Counted from the stretch's first letter, positions 42,181 through 51,459 are shown. The stretch is DNA of 64,000 bases from Bog-756 sp963845485 (GCA_963845485.1 CAWJSI010000017.1:186001-250000); one strand, 5' to 3'. Numbers and translations are program-made. The notes: a model not told the origin generated them from the sequence alone.

Positions 42181-44445
42181 TCAGCCTTCTGGTTCTGGGT
42201 CGCGAGGCAGACCGAGGATGCGTTCGGCGATGACGTTGCGCTGAACCTCACTGGTGCCCCCGGCAATGGTCAGACACCGCGTGAACAAGAGTCCCTGGAT
42301 CCACCGCTCTGAGCGACCCTCGGTCGTGGCACCCTCGGCGCCGAGCATGGCCAGACCCAGCTCCTGAACGCGTTGTTCGTGCTCCACGCCCAAGAGCTTG
42401 CGCAGTCCGGCACCAGCCCCGGGGTCCGCGCCGGCCAGAGCCAGCAGCGTGGACCGGTGGGACATCAAACTGATGGACTGGGCCTCGGCCAACAGCCCTC
42501 CCAATCGCACCACGAGTCCGTCCGAGATGGCGTCACCCCGCTTCTCGGCCAGTCGGAGCAGCGACTCGACGCCGATGCCGTAGGTCGATCCCGAGGACAT
42601 GGAGATCCGTTCGTTGGCCAGCGTCATCCGGGCCGCCGCCCAACCACTGTTGACATCGCCGATCACGCAGTCGTCGGGCACGAACACCTCGTCGAGGAAG
42701 ACCTCGTTGAACAGTGCGGCTCCAGTCATCTCGCGTAGCGGCCGAATGTCCAGGCCGCTCGAGTGCATATCGACGATAAAAAAGGTGATGCCCTCATGCT
42801 TGGGCACCGACGGATCCGTCCGGGCCAGGCAGATCCCCCAGTCGGCCTGCGCTGCCATCGACGTCCACACCTTTTGCCCGGTGAGCAGCCAACCGCCGTC
42901 GGCCCGGACGGCACGGGTGGTCAGGCTGGCCAGGTCCGAACCGGCTCCGGGCTCGGAGAACAGTTGGCACCAGGCCAACTGCCCGAGGAGGGACGGCCGT
43001 ACCCAGCGTTCTTGTTGCTCCTCGGTCCCGCTGGCGATGATGACGGGAAGGGCCCAGGCGCTGATGCCGATGTGGGGGCGGCTGATCCCGATGGCGGCCA
43101 ACTGCTCATCGATGACTACCTGCTCCACGGCGCCAGCATCACGACCCCACGGGCTCGGCCAGTGCGGCACGACCAAGCCCGCCTCGACCAGGGCGGCCCG
43201 CCGTCCCTCCTCGGGGACCGCGGCCAGATCGGCCATCAACGGGGCGAGAACGGCCCTGGCCTGGTCGGCTTCGTCAGGCAAATCGGCCGTGAGCTGTCGC
43301 CTGACCCCCCGCCCGGCCACCGTGGCCACGTCACGGCGAAACAGGTCCGTCTCACCCAGCAGTTGCCGGTCGGCATGGGCCCGCTTGAAGTGGAGGTGGA
43401 GATCGTGCTCCCAGGTGAACCCGATCCCGCCCAACAGCTGCAGGCACTCCTGGGATGAGCGGGCGTACCCGTCGACGGTGAGGGCCCCGGCCGTGTCCGT
43501 GGCCAACTCCACGGTGTCGGTGTCCTCGGCCGGCGTCGGGCCGTCAGCATCCATCGACACCGCCACGGCGGCGTCCCACGCCACCGCAGTCATCTGCTCG
43601 ACCCGGACCGCCATGTCAGCCAGTCGGTGCTTGACCGCCTGGAACTGGCCAATGGGTCGACCGAACTGGACCCGGACCTTGGCGTAGTCGGTCGCCGTCT
43701 CGAGGCACCACCGGGCACCCCCAACGTGTTCGGCAGCCATCAGGGCCACCGCTACCTGGCGTAGTCGGCGGGTGCTGAGCGAAGTCAGCTGATGGCTGGA
43801 CGGCACCACATAGGACTCCACCTCCACTGTGCCCACCCGCCGGGTGGGATCGAGGCTCCCGAGCAGTGACACCTCGACCCGCCCCCCGATGTCGGATCCG
43901 CCGCCGGACACCTCGAGCAGGCACCAGGTCTCGGTACCGTCCGCGTCACGGGCCGGCGCCAGCACCAACGATGCCGTGGCGGCGCCGAGAATGGGGCGGA
44001 GCGTCCCCGACACCACCACTCCCCCGTCCGCTTCGTGGCGGACCACATCGAGATGGGTGTCCCCAAAGGAGATGGCGCCCGTACGACTGCCGTCGATGAG
44101 ACCGGGCAGGACGGCTGCGGCCAATGCCCCGGTCCCGGTCGCCGCGGTCTCGGCCACGAGGGCCGAGGTGATCACGGTAGGAAGGAGTGGACCGGGGACG
44201 ACCGACCACCCGGTCTCCTCGAGCAGGACGGCCAGTTCGAAGAGGCCGAAGCCCTGGCCCCCGTACTCCTCGGGAAGATGGATGCCCAGCCACCCCTCAC
44301 CGGCCATGGCCTTCCACACCGGCTGGAGCGCCTCCTCCTCGGCGTCGAGCAGGGCACGGGGAACCGACGGTGGGCAGTGGGCGTCCAGCCATCGGCGGGC
44401 CGAGAGGCGCTGAGCCTCGTGCTCGTCGGTCAGTGCGATCGGCAT
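42181..44445 (-). CDS. tandem (fused) double acyl-CoA dehydrogenase
   Basis: A 754-residue protein with two acyl-CoA dehydrogenase domains. Residues 1 to about 375 match the base-lacking subunits at 18248 and 37505 (TDYAKVRVQFGRPIGQFQAVKHRLADM, LLGGIGFTWEHDLHLHFKRAH). About residues 400-754 match the catalytic subunits at 19526 and 38780 (QLFSEPGAGSDLASLTTRAV, ANERISM with Glu at the helix-G position, IAGGTSEVQRNVIAERILGLP). The mycobacterial FadE34/ChsE3 is a known fused form of this kind. The gene starts 4 bp after a ferredoxin stop, in an operon with a CoA ligase. Confidence 0.9.
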   Translation of the reverse strand: MPIALTDEHEAQRLSARRWLDAHCPPSVPRALLDAEEEALQPVWKAMAGEGWLGIHLPEEYGGQGFGLFELAVLLEETGWSVVPGPLLPTVITSALVAETAATGTGALAAAVLPGLIDGSRTGAISFGDTHLDVVRHEADGGVVVSGTLRPILGAATASLVLAPARDADGTETWCLLEVSGGGSDIGGRVEVSLLGSLDPTRRVGTVEVESYVVPSSHQLTSLSTRRLRQVAVALMAAEHVGGARWCLETATDYAKVRVQFGRPIGQFQAVKHRLADMAVRVEQMTAVAWDAAVAVSMDADGPTPAEDTDTVELATDTAGALTVDGYARSSQECLQLLGGIGFTWEHDLHLHFKRAHADRQLLGETDLFRRDVATVAGRGVRRQLTADLPDEADQARAVLAPLMADLAAVPEEGRRAALVEAGLVVPHWPSPWGRDAGAVEQVVIDEQLAAIGISRPHIGISAWALPVIIASGTEEQQERWVRPSLLGQLAWCQLFSEPGAGSDLASLTTRAVRADGGWLLTGQKVWTSMAAQADWGICLARTDPSVPKHEGITFFIVDMHSSGLDIRPLREMTGAALFNEVFLDEVFVPDDCVIGDVNSGWAAARMTLANERISMSSGSTYGIGVESLLRLAEKRGDAISDGLVVRLGGLLAEAQSISLMSHRSTLLALAGADPGAGAGLRKLLGVEHEQRVQELGLAMLGAEGATTEGRSERWIQGLLFTRCLTIAGGTSEVQRNVIAERILGLPRDPEPEG

Positions 44446-44449
44446 GGGT

Positions 44450-44686
44450 TCACCCTTCGTTCTCTACGTCGTCCGCGACCAGCCCGGACCCATCCCCGTC
44501 CTCGACGGTGATGGCCCGGGTGGGGCAGCCTTCGGCAGCCACCCGGATCCGCTCCTCGTCGTCACCGGCCGGATCCACGACCGTGGACACCCCGTCGTCG
44601 CCCAGGTCGAACGTGTGCGGAGCCCAGTACAGACAGTTTCCGGAGCCTACACACCGCTCCGGATCGATCACGATTCGGAGGGTCAC
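44450..44686 (-). CDS. [3Fe-4S]-type ferredoxin
   Basis: A 78-residue electron carrier. RCVGSGNCLYWAP and the later AAEGCPTRAI give the C-x5-C...C-P pattern of single-cluster [3Fe-4S] ferredoxins, in which the middle cysteine is replaced (here within VGSG). These are standard partners of actinobacterial P450s, and the only P450 in the window is at 15340. The GTG at 44686 overlaps the CoA-ligase stop by 4 nt. A longer upstream frame is not needed for the fold. Confidence 0.87.
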   Translation of the reverse strand: MTLRIVIDPERCVGSGNCLYWAPHTFDLGDDGVSTVVDPAGDDEERIRVAAEGCPTRAITVEDGDGSGLVADDVENEG

Positions 44687-46212
44687 GGCGGACCCCCCGA
44701 CACCACCGGGCCACGCGACTGTGCGAGCAGGCGTTTGCGGACCTTGCCGTTGTGGTCGCGGGGAAGTTCGTCCACCACCTCCCACCGTTTGGGGACCTTG
44801 TACTTGGCCAGGTGGTCGGCCACATGGCCGGCCAACTCCTCGGTGGTCACCGGGTAACGCAACTGGACCATGGCTTCGAGGTGTTCCCCGTCCCGGTCAT
44901 CGGGCACCCCGAACACGGCGCAATCCACCACCGCCGGGTGGGTGAAGAGCACCTCTTCGATCTCTCGTGGAGCGATGTTCACCCCGCCCCACAAGACCAT
45001 GTCCGAGATCCTGTCGGTGATGAACAAATAGCCCTCATCATCGACGAACCCGATGTCCCCCACCGTGAAGGCATCGTCCCTCCACGCCCGCTCGGTGGCC
45101 TCATCATCGTTGCGGTAGCGGAAGCGCACCGTCCCGGCCGGCCGGATGTACACCAGCCCAGCCTCGCCGTTCGGCACCGGGGCGCCGACCTCGTCGAGGA
45201 TCCGGATCTCCACTCCCGGCCACGGCCGTCCGACACTGCCAGGTTTGTCCCGCCATTCCTCGGGGGAGATCTTGGTCGCCCCTCCCTCGCTAGCCCCGTA
45301 CAGCTCGTGGATCTCCGCCGACGGGAACGCCTCCATCATCTTGTACTTCACCGCCACTGGGCACGGCGCGGCGGCGTGCACTACCAGTCGCAGGCTCGAG
45401 ACGTCGATGGCGTCCCGTTCGTCGGACGGCAGTTCGAGGATGCGAATGAAATGGGCGGGCACCATGAAGGTCCGGGTGCCTTGATACCGGGACACGTCAC
45501 CCAACCACGCCCGCGCCTCGAACTGTTCGCTGATGACGGTGGTGGCCCCCACGTAGAGAGCGCACAGGGACCAGCCCAGATGGGAAGCATGGTAGGCGGG
45601 ACCGCTCATCACATAGACGTCCTCCTCGGTCCACCCCCACAGCGCCACCTGGCCCTCCATGCCCCGGCTGCGGCCCTGACGGTCGGCCAGGCCACCGTGC
45701 ACCACCCCTTTGGGCCGGGCCGTGGTCCCCGAGGTATAGAACATCAGTTCGGGACTCCCACCGCTGTCACCCAGGGGTAGGGGGTCGGCCGAATCGACCA
45801 GCTCCTCGTACTCCCCACCCACCGAGAACGAGCTGATGGACAGGTTCCCCAGTGCCTCCTGGAGCTCTGCATCGACCGACGCGTGGCCCACCACCACGGC
45901 GACACCGGCGTCAGCGAGGATGAAGGCCAGCTCAGCGGCGCGCAGATGCCAGTTGACCGGGAGGAAGGGTGCATCGAGTATCGATGCCGCTGTGGCCACC
46001 TCGAAGATCTCGATCCCATTGGGGAGTACGGCCGCCACCGGACGGCCCGGGCCCACCCCCCGCTCGGCCAAGACGGTGGCCAGGCGAAGGGCACGCTGTT
46101 CCAGCTCCCCATAGGTACGCACACTCTCGCCAGCGATGATGGCGGGACGATCAGGACCCGTCCTGGCGTGGTCCGTCACCCCCCGCACCGGACCCGCGGT
46201 ACGTTCTGTCAT
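44683..46212 (-). CDS. acyl-CoA synthetase (AMP-binding ligase)
   Basis: A 509-residue ANL-family ligase. The P-loop FYTSGTTARPKGV, the ELYGASEGG motif, VGDIGFVDDEGYLFITDRISDMVLWGGVNIAP and the C-terminal DHNGKVRKR with the catalytic Lys are present. The ATG at 46212 follows TAGTCT by 8 nt, so the mRNA is probably leaderless; a longer frame running into the opposite gene is rejected. The unit ligase, ferredoxin and double acyl-CoA dehydrogenase would activate and desaturate a carboxylic acid. Confidence 0.9.
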   Translation of the reverse strand: MTERTAGPVRGVTDHARTGPDRPAIIAGESVRTYGELEQRALRLATVLAERGVGPGRPVAAVLPNGIEIFEVATAASILDAPFLPVNWHLRAAELAFILADAGVAVVVGHASVDAELQEALGNLSISSFSVGGEYEELVDSADPLPLGDSGGSPELMFYTSGTTARPKGVVHGGLADRQGRSRGMEGQVALWGWTEEDVYVMSGPAYHASHLGWSLCALYVGATTVISEQFEARAWLGDVSRYQGTRTFMVPAHFIRILELPSDERDAIDVSSLRLVVHAAAPCPVAVKYKMMEAFPSAEIHELYGASEGGATKISPEEWRDKPGSVGRPWPGVEIRILDEVGAPVPNGEAGLVYIRPAGTVRFRYRNDDEATERAWRDDAFTVGDIGFVDDEGYLFITDRISDMVLWGGVNIAPREIEEVLFTHPAVVDCAVFGVPDDRDGEHLEAMVQLRYPVTTEELAGHVADHLAKYKVPKRWEVVDELPRDHNGKVRKRLLAQSRGPVVSGGPP

Positions 46213-46226
46213 CGTCGCCGAGACTA
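46213..46226 (-). promoter_or_regulatory. leaderless-type -10 box (TAGTCT, 8 nt spacer)
   Basis: On the minus strand TAGTCT (46226-46221) stands 8 nt before the ATG at 46212. Confidence 0.5.
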
Positions 46227-46354
46227 CCGCCCCTAGTACGAGGGGTGCAGGAGAAGAGCTCGGTGCGGGGAGCGAGGAGAGGACATGGAGGCAGTAGGCG
46301 ATCCAGGCCCTGATCGACGGGGGAACCGGCCTTATCGGGCTGAGGTGATCGCCC

Positions 46355-48259
46355 GTGGTTGACGTAGCCCCGGTGACCCCCCATCCGCTCGATGCGCTCG
46401 ACGCCGACGAGATCCGGGCCGCGGTAGCCGTGGTCCGAGCGAGTGGAAGGGTGGCCGACGGCGTCCTCTTCGCCAACGTGGTCCTCGACGAACCGGCCAG
46501 GGAGACCGTGGTGGCCCATCGACCCGGCGATCCCGTGGCGCGCCGGGTCCGACTGACCCTCCTTCCCGGTCCCGAGGCCGACGTGGTCGAGGCGGTCGTG
46601 GCCCTCGGCTCGGAATCCGTCATCGAATGGACACCCCGCTCCGGCGTGCGTCCGGCCCTCCTGTTCGACGACTCATATCGGGCCATCCTGGCCCTGCGGG
46701 AGCACCCGGGGTGGCAAGAGGCGATGCGGCGGCGGGGCATCACCGACTTCGAGAAGGTGCAGATCGATCCCTGGCCCACCGGCAACTTCGGCAACCCGCT
46801 GGAGGAGGACCGGCGAATCGCACGCTGCCTCTCCTACTACCGGGAGGAACCGTCCGACAACGGCTATGCCCGGCCCATCGAGGGGGTGCTGGCCACCGTC
46901 GACGCCGCCCGCGGCGAGGTCCTCGAGCTCTTGGATCTGGGCGTCGTGCCCCTCCCCCCCGACAAGGGCAGCTATCTGCCCGAGGACCATGAGCCCCTGC
47001 GGACCGGACTCCTGCCTTTGGACATCGTCCAGTCCGAAGGACCCAGTTTCACCTTGGAGGGCAACCTGCTCACCTGGCAGCACTGGACGATGCGGGTGGC
47101 TATGGAGCCACTCGAGGGCCTGGTACTGCGCAGCATCGGCTATGACGACGGAGGACTGCGCCCGATCCTCCACCGGGCTGCCGTGAACGAGATGGTGGTC
47201 CCCTACGGCGACCCCGGCCCGATGCACGGGTGGAAGAACGCATTCGACGTGGGCGAGTGGGGACTGGGCCGCATGGCCAACTCACTCACCCTGGGGTGCG
47301 ACTGCCTCGGGGAGATCACCTACCTGGACGCCGTGTTCTGCAGCGAGCACGGCACGCCCTACGTAGTCGAGAACGCGGTGTGCATCCACGAGGAGGACTT
47401 CGGGATCCTGTGGAAGCACCAGGACATGAACACGTCCCGTACCGAGGTGCGCCGATCACGCCGTCTGGTCGTGTCGACCATCGCCACGGTCGGGAACTAC
47501 GAGTACGGCTTCTATTGGTACTTCTACCTCGACGGCACCATCCAGCTCGAGGTCAAGCTGACCGGGATCATGTCCACCCAGGCCCTGGCCCCCGGGGACA
47601 CCACCGAGTTCGGGACGGTGGTGGCGCCGGGGCTGGCCGCACCCTTCCACCAACACCTGTTCTGCGCCCGCTTGGACCTTTCGGTGGACGGACCGGTGAA
47701 CGAGGTCTACGAAGTCGACTTCGAGACCCTTCCGAGCGGGAGCGACAATCCCTGGGGAAACGCCTTCCGTCAGCGCTCCTCCCGGCTCGGTTCCGAGTTG
47801 GAGGCCCAACGCGACGTGGATGCCGCCAGTGGTCGCCACTGGCGGTTCGTCAACCCGTCGGTGCGCAACGGCCTGGGCCGATCGGTGGCCTACAAACTCC
47901 AGCCAGGAGCCACCCCCACCCTGCTGGCCCAACCGGACTCCAGCATCGGCCAGCGGGCCGGGTTCGCCCGTCACAACCTCTGGGTCACCCCCTACGCCCC
48001 CGAGGAGCGGCGGGCAGCGGGCGACTACCCGAACCAACACGCCGGAGGTGACGGGCTACCCGCCTGGACCTCGGCCGACCGGTCCCTCGTGGACACGCCC
48101 ATCGTGGCCTGGCACACCTTTGGGGTCACCCACTCCCCCCGGCCCGAGGACTGGCCCGTCATGCCGGTCGAGTACTGCGGGTTCCACCTCATGCCGGTGG
48201 GATTCTTCGACCGCAATCCCGCCCTCGACCTCCCGCCGTCCGCTGACCACTGCCACTAG
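46355..48259 (+). CDS. copper amine oxidase (TPQ enzyme)
   Basis: A 634-residue copper/topaquinone amine oxidase that converts a primary amine to an aldehyde, ammonia and hydrogen peroxide. The quinone precursor Tyr382 lies in TVGNYEYG, the Asp base in KNAFDVGEWG (Asp298), and two copper ligands in FHQHLF (432-434); a third His is in GVTHSPRPEDWPVMP near the end. There is no signal peptide, so it is probably cytoplasmic, as in Arthrobacter. The GTG start has GAGGTG 7 nt upstream. The divergent neighbour is a CoA ligase; an aldehyde dehydrogenase is not seen nearby. Confidence 0.93.
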   Translation: MVDVAPVTPHPLDALDADEIRAAVAVVRASGRVADGVLFANVVLDEPARETVVAHRPGDPVARRVRLTLLPGPEADVVEAVVALGSESVIEWTPRSGVRPALLFDDSYRAILALREHPGWQEAMRRRGITDFEKVQIDPWPTGNFGNPLEEDRRIARCLSYYREEPSDNGYARPIEGVLATVDAARGEVLELLDLGVVPLPPDKGSYLPEDHEPLRTGLLPLDIVQSEGPSFTLEGNLLTWQHWTMRVAMEPLEGLVLRSIGYDDGGLRPILHRAAVNEMVVPYGDPGPMHGWKNAFDVGEWGLGRMANSLTLGCDCLGEITYLDAVFCSEHGTPYVVENAVCIHEEDFGILWKHQDMNTSRTEVRRSRRLVVSTIATVGNYEYGFYWYFYLDGTIQLEVKLTGIMSTQALAPGDTTEFGTVVAPGLAAPFHQHLFCARLDLSVDGPVNEVYEVDFETLPSGSDNPWGNAFRQRSSRLGSELEAQRDVDAASGRHWRFVNPSVRNGLGRSVAYKLQPGATPTLLAQPDSSIGQRAGFARHNLWVTPYAPEERRAAGDYPNQHAGGDGLPAWTSADRSLVDTPIVAWHTFGVTHSPRPEDWPVMPVEYCGFHLMPVGFFDRNPALDLPPSADHCH

Positions 48260-48265
48260 GCGATG

Positions 48266-48283
48266 GCCGGGGTGGCCCCCGGC
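48266..48283. terminator. GC-rich 7-bp stem-loop between converging genes
   Basis: GCCGGGG (48266-48272) pairs with CCCCGGC (48277-48283) around TGGC, in the gap between the amine oxidase and the acyltransferase genes. Confidence 0.5.
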
Positions 48284-50281
48284 TCAGGCGCTCGAGGTGT
48301 CGGCCTCGGCCACCAGCAGGGGCATGAGCTTGGCCCCGATCCAATTGCCGAAGGCGGTGACCTGGGCCTGGTCGTCAGGTGCCTGCGCGTCAGGGTTGCC
48401 GAACTCGGAGTACGGGAAGTGGACGCCGTCCGGAGCCCGCACGGTCACGCCGTCGATGACCGGGCGGAATTGGCCCCCGGGGCACACCATGGCATCGAGA
48501 TCGATGACCGATGCCCGGCCCGGGAACTCCGCGGCCACGGTGTAGAGGAGGTCGTTGTACGCATGCAGGCGAGCCGGCGAGTCCTCGGGCCACGGTGATC
48601 CGTCGGGTTGCTCGCCGCTCGAGTAGCAGGGAGCGGTGAGCAGGGCCATGTGGGCCCCCGAGGCCGTGCCGATCTGCACGGCCAGCCGTAACTGGTCCCG
48701 AACATACCGCTGGAACGCCGGGGCCAGGATGTTGGTCCACTGCCCGTCGTAGACGCGGTCGGTGACCTCCCAACGCCCGGCGAGCAGGGCCACCACGTCG
48801 GGGCGGTCGCTCGCCACCAAGTCCTGCAAGCGGGCCGGCCACTGATCCGCAGTCGGCGTGGCGCTGTCACAGGGAGCACCGGGCGCTCCCGCCACGCCGT
48901 GTTCCAACAAGAGGGTCCCTATCGCCAGGCCGCAGCCGATGATGCCCTGCTCATCGATGTCGGCATTCCATCCGTCGCCCACACCAGGGATGGCCACCCC
49001 GAGGGTCAGAGCCGTGGAGTCCCCCACCACCAACACCCTGGTGGCGTTCGGGGGTGCCGGGAATATCGAGGATGCCGGCGGCGAGGCCAGAGCCGACGAC
49101 ACCGGCTGGGAGAACGACGCAGAGGAGGCCGCCGTCGTGCCTACCACCACAGCCATCGTCGCCGCCACGGACGTTGCCAGGAGCCCGAGGGGTCGGATCC
49201 GGGGTAGCCAGGGCGCGCCCGAGGACCGGAAGAGTGAGCCGCGCCGTATGGGTTGCTCAAGGAGGAAGTACGACACCGACGCCACCACGATGTCGACGGC
49301 GACCCGGATGGCGAACAGGCTCAGCCCGGTGCGATGGGTGCTCCCGGCGTCGACGACCTCGAAGATGGGGAAGTACCACAGGTACATGCCATAGGAGATG
49401 GTGCCGAGGTAGGTGAGCACCGGCCACGAGAGCAGCACGGCCAATGGCCCTCTCGGTGCCATACACACCGAGGCCAGCACCGCGGCCGTCAACAGCGCAC
49501 CGACGAGGAAGCCTCCCTGGTAGACGAAGTGGCCCCGGCTGCCGACGTGACTCCACTGCCAACCGAGGGCCACGGCCGCCACCATCCCGGCTGCCGAGAG
49601 GATCCACCGGACGCCCACCGAGCGGGCCACGGGAACCAGGTCGTCACCCCGGTGCCGAAGGTTGATCATGGTCAGGAGGGCGGCCAAGGCGCAGCCCACC
49701 AGGATGGACTCGGCATGGGTGTCGGTGCCGTAGTACAGACACGTCGAAGTGGCTGCGGCCCGATAGAGGTGAGCCATCCATGCGGTGGACAGGAGGGCCC
49801 CGCCCAGCGAGACACCGAAGACCAACCGCAGACCGAGGCCCTGGTGGCGTCGGGTCAGCCACAAGATGGCGATCATGATGAGGGGCCAGACCAGGTAGAA
49901 CTGCTCCTCGATGGCCAGCGACCAGGTGTGGGTGAGCAGTGAGGGGGCGCCGCTCACCGCGAAGTAATTGGTGCCGGTGGCGATGAAGTGCCAGTTGCTG
50001 AAGTAGCCCAGCACGGCGAGCGCGTCCTGTCGGTAGCCCGGGTACTTCCCTGCAGGCGCCAGGAAATCCACGAACAGGGTGACGCAGATGAGCATGAGGA
50101 GAAGGGCAGGGAGGAGACGCCGGATCCGTGCCGCGTAGAACGCACCGAGGCGAATGTGGCCGGCCCCCTGCCATTCACGCAGCAGGATCAGGGTGATCAC
50201 CAGACCCGAGAGCACGAAGAAGGCATCCTGGCTGAAGAATCCACCCACTCCGAGACCGGGCACTCCGGAGTGGTACGCCAT
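48284..50281 (-). CDS. membrane acyltransferase 3 with C-terminal SGNH-like domain; 5' end disturbed
   Basis: An OafA/YrhL-type acyltransferase that O-acylates surface glycans or lipids. The first half has about ten membrane segments (FFVLSGLVITLILL, SLAIEEQFYLVWPL); the C-terminal part holds VVGDSTALTLG and a later GVTVRAPDGVHFPYSE, fitting an SGNH hydrolase domain. The ATG at 50281 starts inside the first conserved helix. The same frame continues upstream to ITPLDGVRGVAILAV, the family's N-terminal motif, but has no ATG, GTG or TTG before a stop at 50453-50455. A TTG at 50406 in another frame follows a TAGAGT box; one extra C in the C5 run at 50339-50343 would join the frames. Confidence 0.82.
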   Translation of the reverse strand: MAYHSGVPGLGVGGFFSQDAFFVLSGLVITLILLREWQGAGHIRLGAFYAARIRRLLPALLLMLICVTLFVDFLAPAGKYPGYRQDALAVLGYFSNWHFIATGTNYFAVSGAPSLLTHTWSLAIEEQFYLVWPLIMIAILWLTRRHQGLGLRLVFGVSLGGALLSTAWMAHLYRAAATSTCLYYGTDTHAESILVGCALAALLTMINLRHRGDDLVPVARSVGVRWILSAAGMVAAVALGWQWSHVGSRGHFVYQGGFLVGALLTAAVLASVCMAPRGPLAVLLSWPVLTYLGTISYGMYLWYFPIFEVVDAGSTHRTGLSLFAIRVAVDIVVASVSYFLLEQPIRRGSLFRSSGAPWLPRIRPLGLLATSVAATMAVVVGTTAASSASFSQPVSSALASPPASSIFPAPPNATRVLVVGDSTALTLGVAIPGVGDGWNADIDEQGIIGCGLAIGTLLLEHGVAGAPGAPCDSATPTADQWPARLQDLVASDRPDVVALLAGRWEVTDRVYDGQWTNILAPAFQRYVRDQLRLAVQIGTASGAHMALLTAPCYSSGEQPDGSPWPEDSPARLHAYNDLLYTVAAEFPGRASVIDLDAMVCPGGQFRPVIDGVTVRAPDGVHFPYSEFGNPDAQAPDDQAQVTAFGNWIGAKLMPLLVAEADTSSA

Positions 50282-50511
50282 GACGGCGAGGATGGCGACC
50301 CCCCGGACTCCGTCGAGCGGCGTGATCCGACGTTCCCTCCCCCAGGGTCCGATCGGGCGATCGGCTCCCCCTCCGGGGTTGCGGTGGTTGTCGGTGAGTA
50401 GGTCAAACGGGCTTACTCTACCGGCCCATCCAGGCAGCGACCGAGGGCGCTGTCACCCGGGGCGTGGCACACTTGGACAGTGCCGGCGACCGGAGAACGG
50501 AGGGACGCACC

Positions 50512-50985
50512 GTGTCCAGCCAGGTGAGCGTCACCCGTGAGGTGGAGGCCCCGCCCGAGCGGGTGTGGGCCATGGTCTCGGACCTCACCCGCATGGGTGA
50601 ATGGTCGCCGGAGAACGATGGGGCCACCTGGACGAAAGGCGCCACCGGCCCACGTCCGGGCGCGGCGTTCAAGGGAACCAACCGCAACGGTTCGAGGACG
50701 TGGAAGACCGCTGGGACCATTGTGGCGTCGGACCCACCCCACCTCTTCAGCTTCAGGATCACCGTCCTCGGCCTGCCGAGCAGCGAGTGGCAGTACCGTG
50801 TCGAGCCCACCGATTCGGGGTGCCAGGTGACCGAGACATGGGACGACCATCGTGGTGCCCTGATCAGGCTGCTCGGCCGGCTCGCCACGGGCGTCGACCA
50901 CGATGCCGCCTACACGAGGGACGGGATGGAGCGGACCCTCGAGCACCTGAAATCAGCGGCAGAGTCCGGAGCCCACCCCGGGTGA
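50512..50985 (+). CDS. SRPBCC/polyketide-cyclase-like protein
   Basis: A 157-residue START/SRPBCC-fold protein. VEAPPERVWAMVSDLTRMGEWSPEND at the N-terminus and the C-terminal amphipathic helix (RDGMERTLEHLKSAAE) are typical. These bind hydrophobic ligands in a deep cavity; catalysis is not certain. The GTG at 50512 has GGAGGG 7 nt upstream. It is followed by the epoxide-hydrolase-like gene. Confidence 0.8.
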   Translation: MSSQVSVTREVEAPPERVWAMVSDLTRMGEWSPENDGATWTKGATGPRPGAAFKGTNRNGSRTWKTAGTIVASDPPHLFSFRITVLGLPSSEWQYRVEPTDSGCQVTETWDDHRGALIRLLGRLATGVDHDAAYTRDGMERTLEHLKSAAESGAHPG

Positions 50986-51072
50986 TGCGACCGACGTGGT
51001 TCCGACGGCTCGGCCCGATCACCGGCACGGGGATTGGCTACCCTGAGGGCTCGATCGACCTGGAGGTGCACC

Positions 51073-51459
51073 ATGGGAAGTGAAGAAGAAGCCGAACGAC
51101 TGGTACGAGCGTTCTGCGAGGTCTTCGACGGTCGGGACACCGAGGCGCTCCGGCCCTACTTCACCGACGACGTCGTCTATCACAACATCCCGCTGGAGCC
51201 TGCGGTCGGCATCGATGCCACCATGGCCTTCATCGAAGGGTTCTTCGGCATGTGCGAGTCGATGACGATCGAGACGCTCCACCTGGCCGTCCGGGGCAAC
51301 GTGGTGCTGACCGAGCGCATCGACACCTTTACCGTGGGTGAGGTCATCGCCCCGCTCCCCGTCATGGGAACCTTCGAGGTCAGGGACGGGAAGATCAGCG
51401 CCTGGCGCGACTACTTCGACATGGGCCAGATCACCGCCATGCTGTCGGAGGCCACCTGA
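51073..51459 (+). CDS. limonene-1,2-epoxide hydrolase-like protein
   Basis: A 128-residue SnoaL/LEH-fold protein. The Asp-Arg-Asp catalytic arrangement of limonene epoxide hydrolase is visible: TERIDTF supplies Arg and Asp, and WRDYFDMG the second Asp, with YHNIPLEPAVG at the N-terminal side. It should open an epoxide by direct water attack. GGAGGTG precedes the ATG at 51073 and TACCCT (51039-51044) is a good -10 box. Epoxide opening would fit terpenoid or steroid degradation; mycobacterial EphG is another possible relative. Confidence 0.85.
   Translation: MGSEEEAERLVRAFCEVFDGRDTEALRPYFTDDVVYHNIPLEPAVGIDATMAFIEGFFGMCESMTIETLHLAVRGNVVLTERIDTFTVGEVIAPLPVMGTFEVRDGKISAWRDYFDMGQITAMLSEAT

Noticed and set aside
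4672..50482. Idea that GACAGTG elements at 4672, 19362 and about 50475 define one regulon
   Set aside because: Only the cluster at 19326-19500 is dense enough to stand out. Single short matches elsewhere are expected by chance and some lie in other contexts.
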